From contig CAZVLB010000004.1 in assembly GCA_964627935.1 (NCBI GenBank), positions 174,822-238,821 on the forward strand: DNA of 64,000 nucleotides, in the 5' to 3' direction. The DNA comes from JAABVY01 sp964627935. Its GTDB lineage: Bacteria; Zixibacteria; MSB-5A5; JAABVY01. Numbering within the stretch: position 1 is the first letter of the stretch; each line of letters starts with the position of its first letter. A program made the position numbers and the translations under genes. Shown here one piece after another: positions 10,301 to 19,932 of this stretch. Below the pieces are notes generated by a model, which saw nothing but the letters and a program-made list of their open reading frames with translations, did no database searches and was not told the origin of the DNA.

Positions 10301-11346
10301 TCCCAGCGATTATATGTTATTGAACCGTCCTGACGCACAAAGAAATCATCATCATTGCGCTCAATAGCTCCCTCAAGACAGTGTTGATGAATGTCTCTCC
10401 ATTTTTGAGGCATCTCCGGGAAGACCTCATAATGATGCTTGCCGATGATATCCTTGTCCCTTACGCTGTAATCCTCAAGGTAACGATCACTTACGGCTAT
10501 ATAGTGAAGGTTATTATCGTAAACTGCAACGGCATTGGGATCATGCTTGAGTATGTATCGCGGATTTTCTTCGCTTTCGCGAAGAGCCCTGATAGAATTC
10601 TCCCGCTCGGTAGTATCATAGATTATTGAATATAGAAACTTCTTGCCGTTGGAAACAAATGGGCTGGAATGCACTTCGACATCGCGAATTTCCCCTGAGG
10701 CAAGACGATGGCAGAATTTAAACATGCCCTTTTTTTTATTTGCGGCCTTCTGCATTTCATCATGAACCGCAGATTCCTCCAGTGTATTGATTTCCTGAAT
10801 TCGCTTGCTGATCAATTCATCCCGGGGGTAGCCATAAAACTCTACCGCCGCCGAATTTGCATCCACTATCTCTCCGCTGGAGGGATCTATCAGGAGCTTG
10901 ACCGTGCGGTTTTTCTCGAACATCGCCCGATAACGATCTTCACTTTCCCTTAATGAATCCTCGGCCTTTTTATAATCTGTAAAATCGGTCAGGACCCCGT
11001 TCCAAACAATGGAACCATCCTCCTGACGATGCGGATTCGAGTTTCCCTTGATCCAGATAATCCCGTTATCCGGAGCAATAACTCTGAATTCAAGATTCCA
11101 GGTTGTGAGGTTTGAAGCAGATTCACTGAAAGCCCGCTTGAAATATTCTAGGTCGTCCGGATGTATAAAATCAAAAATCCTATTCGCGTCCCGCATCAGA
11201 TATTCTGCCTTGATACCCGTCGGTTCATCCAGCGCATTGCTCATATATGGAATGGAAATTGAACCATCAGCATGCTGCACGAATTGAAACACGCATCCGG
11301 GAACGGATTGTATGATGTCAAGCAGTTGATTCTTCGTTACCGACAC
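7306..11346 (-). pseudogene. PAS/PocR hybrid histidine kinase-receiver interrupted by one in-frame UAA
   Basis: A 1346-codon frame with a UAA at codon 928 (8565-8563). Codons before and after stay in the same frame and complete one PAS domain, so this is a nonsense change, not two unrelated genes. Order: PAS domains about 1-127, 130-255, 258-378, 383-510 and 512-640; a PocR-type ligand-binding domain about 655-830; a sixth PAS split by the stop; HisKA with H984 in GQVAHDFNN; HATPase_c with DTGCGIPDE and GSGLGMS; receiver with acceptor Asp1270 in LILDMIMPP and Lys in FIRKPF. A C-terminal kinase-receiver piece could in principle initiate at GTG 8544, but no separate ribosome site is well placed. 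UAA is not a selenocysteine codon. No signal peptide or membrane segment, so a cytoplasmic sensor. GTG start with weak Shine-Dalgarno. Confidence 0.8.
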
Positions 11347-11693
11347 AATCTAAATCCAAATTGAATAATTTATTGCCCTCTTTTTAGCTAACCGCTAGAT
11401 AACACTATCAGTGTCGGCAAAATTGATGAAAATTTTCACAGCTGTGGATGAAGTTATCTGTTCTTTACGTATTTTTTATGCGCAATGCACGATATGAGAC
11501 ATAAAACCGCGGTTTTGAAAAAATACCGGATAAAAATTGTTTGGAATACTGAGATTTTTGTCTTATATAGAGGATTAACGGGGTTTTTCAATCAATACCC
11601 CTGATACATGAAGAGCTGACAATGGCTGCTTCATAGATCAATACTGCTCGTTGCGCTTGCATTAAGAAATAATCTGAAGTTTGGAGGAGAGAT
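11347..11693. other. Intergenic region, divergent leaders
   Basis: The 347 bp separate the minus-strand kinase and the plus-strand secreted protein, so promoters for both should be here. It is AT-rich. A 14-bp perfect palindrome AAAACCGCGGTTTT is at 11503-11516 and a GGGGT/ACCCC hairpin near 11580-11608. No coding frame or RNA gene is convincing. Confidence 0.5.
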
Positions 11694-12803
11694 ATGCAAA
11701 AACTGTTAATGCTTTTAATTACAGCCTTTTTTATTTGCCTGTTGATGCCGCATGCTGATGCCCAGATCGGGATCGAGAATGAATTCATGCCGCAGGGGGG
11801 AAGAATACTTGACCAGTATCTGGATGAGCAGTTTGAGGCCGTCATTTATAACGACGTGACCCTGCCATCCGGCGGTCCCCATGAATTCGATCTGTCGGAT
11901 GCAAATTTTGAGCATGAGGCAATCGGGACTGTCGTGGATAAGTCTTCAGCGCCATTGAATAGTGAATTCTCCAGTGCCAACCTGGTGGTCAGATATGTAC
12001 CCGCTACGGGTGAGGCAGATACAATCTACAGCTTTTCTGAATCAACCAACAGTATATTCCGCGACCTCGGTACGGTTTTTACCTCTTCGCGGGCCGGGAT
12101 AATACTGCGCAAATATACAAGCGCCGATCCGCATTATAATTTCCCTATAAACTATGGTGATCAATGGATCGTGGAAAGAACGCTGGTTGAAGAATACTCG
12201 GCGGATAGTTACCAGGAAGTGAAAGACTCATTTTCCTATGATGTCGATGCCTGGGGATCGGCCAAATACAATGACAATATATTCCCCTGCCTGAGGCTCA
12301 GCTACACACGCAAATCTGTTAACAGCTTTTACAGCCAGGGTATGCTTATCAGCCAGACAGTAAATAATTCCGAGGGTGCGGAATTCATTGGGGAAGGTTT
12401 CCAGTTTCTGGCGGCGGTGGAGAAAACAACTTTTGGCAGAAGCACTACTTATACAGCCACTGCCAGCGGTGAATTTGCCGATATCGTGACCGGCATAAGG
12501 GAAAATCAAACCAGTACCTTGCCCGAAAACTATGAGCTTTCACAGAATTATCCGAATCCATTCAATCCCACCACCGAAATTCAGTTCAGCCTGCCAAAAA
12601 GCTCGGCAGTCGAGCTTGCGGTTTACAACATGCTTGGACAGAAGATAAATACGCTGGTCAAGCAGGCGCTCGATGCGGGCACATATACAGTTGACTGGAA
12701 CGGTAACAATAGCGCCGGTAATCCGGTAGCAACAGGAGTTTACTTTTATCGCCTGACTGTTGGTGAACACAGTGAAGCCAGGAAGATGCTGCTCCTGAAA
12801 TAA
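11694..12803 (+). CDS. Secreted protein with Por-type C-terminal sorting domain
   Basis: 369 residues. Signal peptide 1-23 ending ADA; ATG after GGAGGAGA with ideal spacing. Residues about 24-270 form a beta-rich region of unknown fold. The last ~90 residues are a Por secretion (type IX) sorting domain: NYPNPFNPTTEIQFSLP, YNMLGQ, the VDWNGNN strand, ATGVYFYRL and a basic KMLLLK end. Such domains direct cargo across the outer membrane through the type IX system and are then cleaved or attached at the surface; that is family knowledge. 43 bp separate it from the FAD oxidoreductase, so the two may be co-transcribed. Confidence 0.88.
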   Translation: MQKLLMLLITAFFICLLMPHADAQIGIENEFMPQGGRILDQYLDEQFEAVIYNDVTLPSGGPHEFDLSDANFEHEAIGTVVDKSSAPLNSEFSSANLVVRYVPATGEADTIYSFSESTNSIFRDLGTVFTSSRAGIILRKYTSADPHYNFPINYGDQWIVERTLVEEYSADSYQEVKDSFSYDVDAWGSAKYNDNIFPCLRLSYTRKSVNSFYSQGMLISQTVNNSEGAEFIGEGFQFLAAVEKTTFGRSTTYTATASGEFADIVTGIRENQTSTLPENYELSQNYPNPFNPTTEIQFSLPKSSAVELAVYNMLGQKINTLVKQALDAGTYTVDWNGNNSAGNPVATGVYFYRLTVGEHSEARKMLLLK

Positions 12804-12846
12804 AATCACATTGATCCATTACTCGAAATCTTGAGGAGATAATTTG

Positions 12847-14247
12847 ATGTTTGATCAGAAAGTGATAGATTCTTTTTCACAGTTAATGCGCGGAAAGATA
12901 CTGACGGCCAATGATTCGGACTACGATTCCGCGCGCAAGATATGGAACGCGATGATCGATTGCAGGCCGGGCCTGATTGCACAATGTAAAGGCACCGCGG
13001 ATATCGTGAATGCCGTTAAATTTGCATGCGACAACAATGCCCTTGTTTCGATAAGGGGGGGAGGGCATGGCGTCGCCGGAAAAGCGGTATGCGATGACGG
13101 CCTGATGATCGATCTGTCGCAGATGAAAGCGGTACGGGTGGATCCGGTTGCCAAAACCGCACTGGTACAGGCCGGGGCCAGGCTTCGTGATCTCGATCAT
13201 GAAAGCCAGGTATTCGGACTGGCCACAACCAGTGGCCTTGTCTCTGAAACAGGTTTGGCCGGATTGACGCTGGGCGGCGGATTCGGTTACCTGGCGCGTA
13301 AATACGGCCTGACCCTGGATAACCTGGTTTCCGCAGATGTCATTACTGCCGATGGCAAATTACTGCGCGCAAGTGAAAACGAAAATCCTGATCTGTTCTG
13401 GGCCATACGCGGAGGCGGGGGGAATTTTGGAATCGTATCTTCATTTGAATTCCAGCTTCATGAGGTCGGTCCTGAGGTATATGTGGCACAGGTATTTTAT
13501 CCCATGAGTGACGCCGGGAATGTGCTTAAGTCATATCGAGAGATTATGGCCGATGCTCCCGATGAGTTCGCATGTTACGCCATGATTGCCAATGTCCCGC
13601 CTGTGGAACCGTTCCCGCAGGAATATCATGGCAAAACCACAATCGCCATGATCGCATGCTATACAGGCGCAATGGATAGGGGTGAGGCCCTGATGAAACC
13701 GTTGACCGAACTTGGATCACCGATTCTGCAAGTGGTCGGTCCGATGCCCTACACTGCATTGCAACAAACTTTCGACGCCGGTGCGCCCAGCGGCGGACGC
13801 TATTACTGGAAAGCGCATTATGCCAATCAAATCTCAGACGATGCCATAGAAAAAATCATCCGCCATTCCGATCCCTTGCCGGGACCATATTCGCTGGTCG
13901 GTATCGAACCGTTGGGCGGCGCAATCAGCAGGGTTGATCCTGATGCGACAGCATTTGCAAACCGGGATGCCATGTTTGGAATTGGATACTGGGCCGGATG
14001 GATCGATCCCTCCGATGATGACCGCAGTATCGAATGGACCCGTGATTTCTACAATGCTATGTCGCCGCATTCGATTAATGGCGTCTATTCCAATTATCTC
14101 GACCAGGATGACGGCGAGAGGATTAAGGATTCATACGGAAGCCATTATGATCGTCTGCAAAAGATCAAAGCGAAATATGACCCGGATAATTTCTTCAGGC
14201 AAAATCAGAATATCAAACCGAAATCAAAGGTCGGAGCAACAGCCTGA
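12847..14247 (+). CDS. FAD-linked oxidoreductase, berberine-bridge-enzyme type
   Basis: 466 residues. An FAD_binding_4 (PCMH) domain occupies about 40-205: SIRGGGHGVAGKA contains the His that forms the 8-alpha-histidyl FAD bond in this family, and ETGLAGLTLGGGFGYLARKYG is the phosphate-binding stretch, split here by description. The second flavin-linking Cys of bicovalent members is absent near the TLGGG stretch, so a single covalent link is predicted. The C-terminal BBE segment (YSNYLDQDDGERIKDSYG, then YDPDNFFRQNQNI) is complete. Substrate unknown; sugars, alcohols or phenolics are typical. The ATG at 12847 has GAGGAG 8 nt upstream; a TTG just before it is less likely. No signal peptide. 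Confidence 0.88.
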   Translation: MFDQKVIDSFSQLMRGKILTANDSDYDSARKIWNAMIDCRPGLIAQCKGTADIVNAVKFACDNNALVSIRGGGHGVAGKAVCDDGLMIDLSQMKAVRVDPVAKTALVQAGARLRDLDHESQVFGLATTSGLVSETGLAGLTLGGGFGYLARKYGLTLDNLVSADVITADGKLLRASENENPDLFWAIRGGGGNFGIVSSFEFQLHEVGPEVYVAQVFYPMSDAGNVLKSYREIMADAPDEFACYAMIANVPPVEPFPQEYHGKTTIAMIACYTGAMDRGEALMKPLTELGSPILQVVGPMPYTALQQTFDAGAPSGGRYYWKAHYANQISDDAIEKIIRHSDPLPGPYSLVGIEPLGGAISRVDPDATAFANRDAMFGIGYWAGWIDPSDDDRSIEWTRDFYNAMSPHSINGVYSNYLDQDDGERIKDSYGSHYDRLQKIKAKYDPDNFFRQNQNIKPKSKVGATA

Positions 14248-14264
14248 GGAGATGGGAATAATTC

Positions 14265-17200
14265 CTATTTTGCTGATGAGGTCGAGGGGGTAAATTTAAT
14301 TGATAATTCTTTAAACTTATCCAGAATTTTGTATAAGCTGATATAGGTAACAGGAATCAGTACCAGCGTAATCATGGTCGATACGAGCAGCCCGCCAATA
14401 ACAGCGCGGGCCAATGCGGCCTGAATCTCGCCACCCGCTCCGCCTCCGAAACTTAGTGGCAGCATGCCCAGGATTGTCGTCGCCGATGTCATCAAAATCG
14501 GCCGCAAACGCATACGACCCGCCTGCACCACAGCCTGCATAATCGGCAGGTCCTTTTCACGGCGCATCAGGTTGATATAATCCACCAGCACGATAGCATT
14601 GTTGACCACGATCCCGATCAGCATGATAATACCCATCAGGCTCTGCATGTTTAGCGATGTTCCCGTAATCAGAAGAGTTGGCACAACACCGATAATAGCC
14701 ATCGGAACAGCCACCATGACGATCAATGGATCAAGAAAGCGTTCAAACTGCGCGGCCATAACCATGTAGATCAGTATCAGCGCCATAATAACCGACAACA
14801 CGAAATCCGACTGGGCTTTCTGCTGTTCCTCGTATTCACCGCTGAATATCAGCGAAAAGCCCTCGGGCAGTGGGAGATCGTACAATTCATTCTGCAGTTT
14901 GTTGACAGCATCTCCCAGCGCCACGCCACTTTCCAGGTTGGCAGTGATATATGTCACACGCTGGCCATCGACTCTTTCTATTTCGGTTGGACTGCGCCGC
15001 CGGTCAGTCGATACCACAGACGATACCGGAAGTACCTGCCCGCCGGGAGTCTTGACCGAGACATTGCGCAGATCATGAGTGCTCAGTCTGTCTTCGGGCT
15101 GCAGGCGCACCATGATCGGATATTCCTCACCACCTTCACGAAATACACCTGCTCGTCCACCGCCTACATTAGTCTGGATAATTCGTGCAATCTGATTTAC
15201 TGACAATCCCAGTTCGGCGATTTTTTCACGGTCGATGATAAGATTCTGCTCCGGTCGTCCTTCGCGGCGGCTGATCCTGACATCCGCAATCTCCGGATAT
15301 TCCTCCATTATGCTTTTGATATCCTGTGCGATCATATCTGCCAGTGCCAGGTCATAGCCACGCAATTCCATCTGCACCGCCTCGGCTCCACCCGAACCGA
15401 ACAGCCTGCGTAACATCCACAGTCCGGATTGCGCACTGACACGCACATTGGCCCCCGGAATTCTGCCGCTGACATGATTGCGAATTTCGTCCGCCAGTTC
15501 GAAGCTGTTGACCGAGCGCACATCGGCATTTTTCAGCGATATCTCAACCTCAGCGTCACCGGGACGGATTTCGATCGAGAGATGCTCGACCTGATCCATG
15601 GGCAGAACCTCGCGTACAATGCTGTCCATTTCATGCAGGTATTCATTTACGACTGCAATATTTGTCCCCTGGGCCATCTCCAGTTCAACATCAATTTCGT
15701 TGGCATCGGTCTGCGGCGCAAGTTCCACGGGCAGCAACTGCCACAAAAATATGGTCCCGATCAGAAGAGACACGGCAATTCCAAAAACGAATTTCTTTTT
15801 GGTAATAGCTTTCTCGATAAAACCCATATATTTGATTTCCAGATACTCGGTCCACCTGGCGAACCTGGACCGTTTCTGTTCCTGCTCCTTCTTCTTCACT
15901 GTCAGATAACGACTGGCCAGCATGGGCACCAGTGTCAGCGCAACCAGGAGCGAACAGAACAGGGCAAACACTACCACCAGGGCCAGCTCCTTGAAGAGCA
16001 TGCCTGAAATAGTCTGCATGAACACCACCGGAAGGAAGATCACCGATGTGGTCAATGTCGAGGCGATAATCGCGCCGGTAACCTGCCTGGTTCCGGTTAG
16101 TGAACTTTCCTTGAGGGAATTGCCCCGTTCACGTAACCTTACTATATTTTCCAGCACGACAATCGAGTTGTCCACAATCAATCCAATGCCCAGGGCCAGC
16201 CCTCCAAAACTCATCTGATTAAGCGAGATACCGTTAAAATAAAGCACCCCAAAGGTGGCGATAATGGAAATCGGAATTGATAGCGCTATAATAAATGTAG
16301 TCGAACCGTTTCGCAGAAAAACATAAAGAACGAATATCGCCAGTAGTCCGCCCCATAATGTCGCCTGCTTTACGTTGTCAATGGCATTCTGGATAAAATC
16401 GCTCTGGTCGATAACCATCATCAGGTCAATATCATCACGTTCGCGGTTGATCTGTGCCATTACAGCGCGCGCTTTTTCGGCCACTTCCACGGTATTTGCG
16501 CCCGACTGCTTGCGGATACCCAGCCTGATCATCGGCCGGCCGTCAATCTGCACCAGGCGATGAACATCCTGGTATCCATCAACAACCTCGGCCACATCGC
16601 CGACACGGATCGGTTTGCCATCGACAACCGTGATAATCGTCGAAGCAATCTGCTCTATCGACTGGAATTCGCCCCGCGTGCGCACATACATGTCGGCGAT
16701 GCCCTCGCGCATATCACCGCCCGGCAATGTGACATTCTCCTCAATCAACGCCTGCCGGACATCGGCCGCAGAAAGACGACTGGAGGCCAGCCTGTCCCGT
16801 TTCAACCGAATCTGGACTTCGCGATATATACCGCCCCATACATCAACTGAACCGACACCCTCAATCTGCTCGAATCGCTGAGAAATCTCACGTTCCAGGA
16901 TTCGAGTCAGTTCCTCCATACCGCGATCCGACTGTGCGCCCAGAATCACCACCGGGAAATTATCCGGATCGAACTTCCACAGCCGCGGCGGTTCAACCTC
17001 GGGCGGGAAGTCATCACGGATGCGGTCCAGGGCGGCACGCACATCATTGGCCGCCGCATCAATATTTGTGCCCTGGGAGAATTCGAGTGTCACACGACTT
17101 CGGCCCTCGCTCGATGATGACCGCACCTCCTCGATATTGGGTACGCTGGCAATAGCATTTTCAACTTTATCTGTAATAATCGTTTCGATCTCTTCCGGAC

Positions 17201-17363
17201 CGACATTGGGATAGCTTGTCGAAATACTCAGGCGCGGATAATCGATAGGCGGCAACAGGTCAACCGGCAGGAAACGAAATCCCATAATGCCCAGCACAAT
17301 GATAATCAGAAACACCATTGTAGTGGCAATGGGGCGATTTACGGCAACTTTGGTTATACTCAT
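14265..17363 (-). CDS. RND efflux permease, AcrB/HAE1-like
   Basis: 1032 residues, the usual length for an inner-membrane RND pump. TM1 follows the start (MSITKVAVNRPIATTM), then porter loops, TM2-6, a second large periplasmic loop and TM8-12. TM4 has LIVDNSIVVLENI, with one Asp where AcrB has two, as seen in many FCB and Gram-positive relatives. LPVDLLPPIDYPR, FPEVEPP-like and GIIMLIGIVVNNAIVLVDY are hallmark segments. It uses proton motive force to expel lipophilic compounds or drugs; specificity cannot be read. The adaptor gene is 23 bp upstream on the same strand. No TolC-like outer-membrane factor is nearby. The 3' end faces the FAD oxidoreductase stop 17 bp away. Confidence 0.95.
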   Translation of the reverse strand: MSITKVAVNRPIATTMVFLIIIVLGIMGFRFLPVDLLPPIDYPRLSISTSYPNVGPEEIETIITDKVENAIASVPNIEEVRSSSSEGRSRVTLEFSQGTNIDAAANDVRAALDRIRDDFPPEVEPPRLWKFDPDNFPVVILGAQSDRGMEELTRILEREISQRFEQIEGVGSVDVWGGIYREVQIRLKRDRLASSRLSAADVRQALIEENVTLPGGDMREGIADMYVRTRGEFQSIEQIASTIITVVDGKPIRVGDVAEVVDGYQDVHRLVQIDGRPMIRLGIRKQSGANTVEVAEKARAVMAQINRERDDIDLMMVIDQSDFIQNAIDNVKQATLWGGLLAIFVLYVFLRNGSTTFIIALSIPISIIATFGVLYFNGISLNQMSFGGLALGIGLIVDNSIVVLENIVRLRERGNSLKESSLTGTRQVTGAIIASTLTTSVIFLPVVFMQTISGMLFKELALVVVFALFCSLLVALTLVPMLASRYLTVKKKEQEQKRSRFARWTEYLEIKYMGFIEKAITKKKFVFGIAVSLLIGTIFLWQLLPVELAPQTDANEIDVELEMAQGTNIAVVNEYLHEMDSIVREVLPMDQVEHLSIEIRPGDAEVEISLKNADVRSVNSFELADEIRNHVSGRIPGANVRVSAQSGLWMLRRLFGSGGAEAVQMELRGYDLALADMIAQDIKSIMEEYPEIADVRISRREGRPEQNLIIDREKIAELGLSVNQIARIIQTNVGGGRAGVFREGGEEYPIMVRLQPEDRLSTHDLRNVSVKTPGGQVLPVSSVVSTDRRRSPTEIERVDGQRVTYITANLESGVALGDAVNKLQNELYDLPLPEGFSLIFSGEYEEQQKAQSDFVLSVIMALILIYMVMAAQFERFLDPLIVMVAVPMAIIGVVPTLLITGTSLNMQSLMGIIMLIGIVVNNAIVLVDYINLMRREKDLPIMQAVVQAGRMRLRPILMTSATTILGMLPLSFGGGAGGEIQAALARAVIGGLLVSTMITLVLIPVTYISLYKILDKFKELSIKFTPSTSSAK

Positions 17364-17386
17364 AATCTGATCCTGATCTCAGGAGA

Positions 17387-18694
17387 TTATATGCCGGTGC
17401 CGGAGGTGTCTTTTCCGGCCGCCTGCTGTTCCTGCAAAACTTCCTGCAGGAGGTCCTCACGCTGTATTTTCTGGAGGCGTTCCACACGTTGCCAGTCGAC
17501 CGGACGAACCCGTGCACGACCCGCTTCGCCGCCGAAAAGGTCCTGGCCGATCGTGACCACCCAGTTGTCCGGCTCTACACCGCTGATACCGGCGCTCATA
17601 CGACCGGTGGCGATCACATTGACCGGCACGAAATCAAACGGCACAGGCTCTGTCAGGCTTCCGGTTCCGCCTTCAGGTAACGGCTCCATGGGGATTCGGT
17701 TCAATGTGTCACGGCTGACATAGACTCCCGTGGCGCCGCTTAATGGATTCTCGTACAATGCGCTGATCGGCACCAACGTGGCCTGTTCGCTTTCGCCATA
17801 GTAGATATCCACCGTTACGAACATGCCCGATTTTAGATTATGGTCCGGATTGGCGAGATCGATTTCAGCATCGGTGCTGTGCGTTACCGGATGAAGAAAC
17901 GGCGAGATGCGTGACAGAGGGGCCGACAATATTTTGCTGCCCGCGCTCGATGACCTGATTTCCGACCGCTGGCCCCTTTCAATATAAGTCAGCATTCTAT
18001 CTGTTAATACTACTTCAATCCTGACCGTGTCGAGCTGGCCTATTGTAATCAATTTTGTTCCCGGGCTGACCATCATGCCGATTTCGGCATTGCGATTGCC
18101 AACCGTGCCATCAACAGGAGCACGTATGACCGTCTGCGTCAATGCCTCCTCGCGTTCAGCCACGGTTGCCCGGGCCTGCTCGACCCGCGCCTGTGCCAGC
18201 TCATAATCAGCCTCGGCCGAGATTGCCTGCGTTTCGATCGCTTCCAGCTCAGCATCGCTGGTCAGGTCCTTTTCCGCCAACGACCGGGCTCTTTTCAGTT
18301 CGGAGTTTATTTCGTTCAACCGGGCCCGAGCCTGTTTTGCCTCCGCCCGGGCAATCTGTAAGGCCGCCCGCGCCTGCTTCAATCTTTCCTGGAATTCTTT
18401 GTCGCGCAACATGATCAATGGCTGGCCCTGCTCGACTTCATCACCGTTCTGGACATTCACAGATTCAATCAATGCAGAGATCTCCGGGTATATCTCAACC
18501 TGGTTTTTGGCCTTGACTACACCGCTCAAACGTTCTGTTAACGGCAATGATCCGTATTGAGCCTGAACCGCTTCCACGGCGGGAATCAGACGTTCACCGC
18601 CGCTGCGGGCATTTCCCTCATCCCCGGAACATCCGGATAGCATCAGAAACACATAGATGAAAAAGGGAATAGCTGTATATCGTGGGAGTTTCAT
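17387..18694 (-). CDS. RND efflux adaptor lipoprotein (membrane fusion protein)
   Basis: 435 residues with a lipobox (LMLSGCSG, Cys near residue 22). Biotinyl-lipoyl half motifs (EIYPEISALIESVNVQNGDE and IRAPVDGTVGNRNAEIGM) flank a long alpha-hairpin of about 100 residues rich in Ala, Glu and Arg. A beta-barrel domain (VLTDRML onward) and a membrane-proximal domain follow; the last 60 residues are an unusual charged coiled-coil tail (VERLQKIQREDLLQEVLQEQ). It bridges the permease to an outer-membrane channel. First gene of a two-gene operon; weak Shine-Dalgarno. Confidence 0.93.
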   Translation of the reverse strand: MKLPRYTAIPFFIYVFLMLSGCSGDEGNARSGGERLIPAVEAVQAQYGSLPLTERLSGVVKAKNQVEIYPEISALIESVNVQNGDEVEQGQPLIMLRDKEFQERLKQARAALQIARAEAKQARARLNEINSELKRARSLAEKDLTSDAELEAIETQAISAEADYELAQARVEQARATVAEREEALTQTVIRAPVDGTVGNRNAEIGMMVSPGTKLITIGQLDTVRIEVVLTDRMLTYIERGQRSEIRSSSAGSKILSAPLSRISPFLHPVTHSTDAEIDLANPDHNLKSGMFVTVDIYYGESEQATLVPISALYENPLSGATGVYVSRDTLNRIPMEPLPEGGTGSLTEPVPFDFVPVNVIATGRMSAGISGVEPDNWVVTIGQDLFGGEAGRARVRPVDWQRVERLQKIQREDLLQEVLQEQQAAGKDTSGTGI

Positions 18695-18919
18695 TGTCGT
18701 TTTTCTGATTGTGTCAGCCTTATCAAGTAGGTTAATAGCATGCTCTTGTTTTTTGTCTTAACAAAGAAAGCCTGCATAAGTTTTTAATTATACAAAAAAT
18801 AATGAAATGATGTTCCGAAGTACAGCCAAATCAAATGATTAAAAGGGTTTTATAAAAGATGGGTAAATGTGGTTAATCAATGCCGGGGCCGGGATTTAAG
18901 CTTGTGGATTAATATTATT

Positions 18920-19681
18920 TTACTCCGCCCTAAGTCGATAAACCAGCCCGGCACTTGCACCGAATTCCGTAACATCCAGGGTCCAGACGATCCGCCAGTT
19001 GATATCGAGTGCCAGGTTTCTGCTGATGGCAATCCGATTGCCCTGAACAAATCCGACATGATAATAGGGCCAGACACCCAAGCCCACGCTTGATCTGACT
19101 CTTTCTCCAAGAGGGGCCGACATGACCAGCAATGTCTGCCCGCCGCCGGATGCCAGCGGTGTTGATTCCATCAGGCTGAACATAACATTGAAACCGGTCA
19201 TCGAGCCAATCCGAATATGGCCCGAAACGTCACCCGTATGTTCAACCTGGCCATCTTTAAATCTGCGGGGCACATTGCCGAATATCACTCCCAGGCCCAT
19301 ACCCACGTATTCAGTTTCGACAGCAATACAGGGATTGAAATAACTGTAGGAGTAATCCCGAAGGAGAATTGGATTGTTATAATCACCTGTCAGAAGATCG
19401 ATATCACCATACCAGTAGCCTCCCCGCGCGCCGAGAATAAAGGGTGAATTGAAATTAAGCGGAAGCCTTAAATAAACTTCTCCGGCGACATCAATGAATT
19501 CACTGCCGACCGCCCGCTCGGCGCCGTCACATCCGGTAATCACCGAGGCTATTTGTCCACCTCCGCCGTGAATCCCGACCTGAAAATCGGTCGAATCAGG
19601 ATCGTCCTGATACAAACCGACCGGCAGTACCAGCGCCAGAACACAGCAGAAACATCCCCGAATAAACTTTTTAATCAGCAT
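18920..19681 (-). CDS. Predicted outer-membrane beta-barrel protein
   Basis: 253 residues. An N-terminal signal segment with KK and a hydrophobic core is followed by repeated amphipathic strands of alternating pattern (PFILGARGGYWYGDIDL, VGMGLGVIFGN, FGASAGLVYRLRAE) and an aromatic-rich end, typical of a small outer-membrane barrel. No named family recognised. It lies upstream of the RND pair on the same strand, but a 225-bp gap makes a shared operon uncertain. Several Cys lie in the signal region (CFCC), so a lipoprotein is an alternative reading, though no good lipobox follows. Confidence 0.6.
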   Translation of the reverse strand: MLIKKFIRGCFCCVLALVLPVGLYQDDPDSTDFQVGIHGGGGQIASVITGCDGAERAVGSEFIDVAGEVYLRLPLNFNSPFILGARGGYWYGDIDLLTGDYNNPILLRDYSYSYFNPCIAVETEYVGMGLGVIFGNVPRRFKDGQVEHTGDVSGHIRIGSMTGFNVMFSLMESTPLASGGGQTLLVMSAPLGERVRSSVGLGVWPYYHVGFVQGNRIAISRNLALDINWRIVWTLDVTEFGASAGLVYRLRAE

Positions 19682-19932
19682 AATACGTTCACTTAATAAT
19701 AATTAGCGCAGAGGGGAGTTAAAAGTCAATGTTTTAATATTTCTGAATAAAGAAGACAAAAATGCCGGCATTAAAGGCCTGTTTGGCCCGGACTCCACTG
19801 CGTCAAAATTTGCTCTTTTGCATAATGAGTGAGTTTAGTATTCGTCCACAACGAAATAATAAACTCAAGTAATTCTATAAACTATCCGATTCTATCTATG
19901 ATTACAACAGTGGGAATTAGGGAGGAAAAATC

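Noticed and set aside
12228..12509. Antisense and other-frame open frames over secreted protein genes
   Set aside because: They lack ribosome sites and family similarity and lie opposite well-supported genes.
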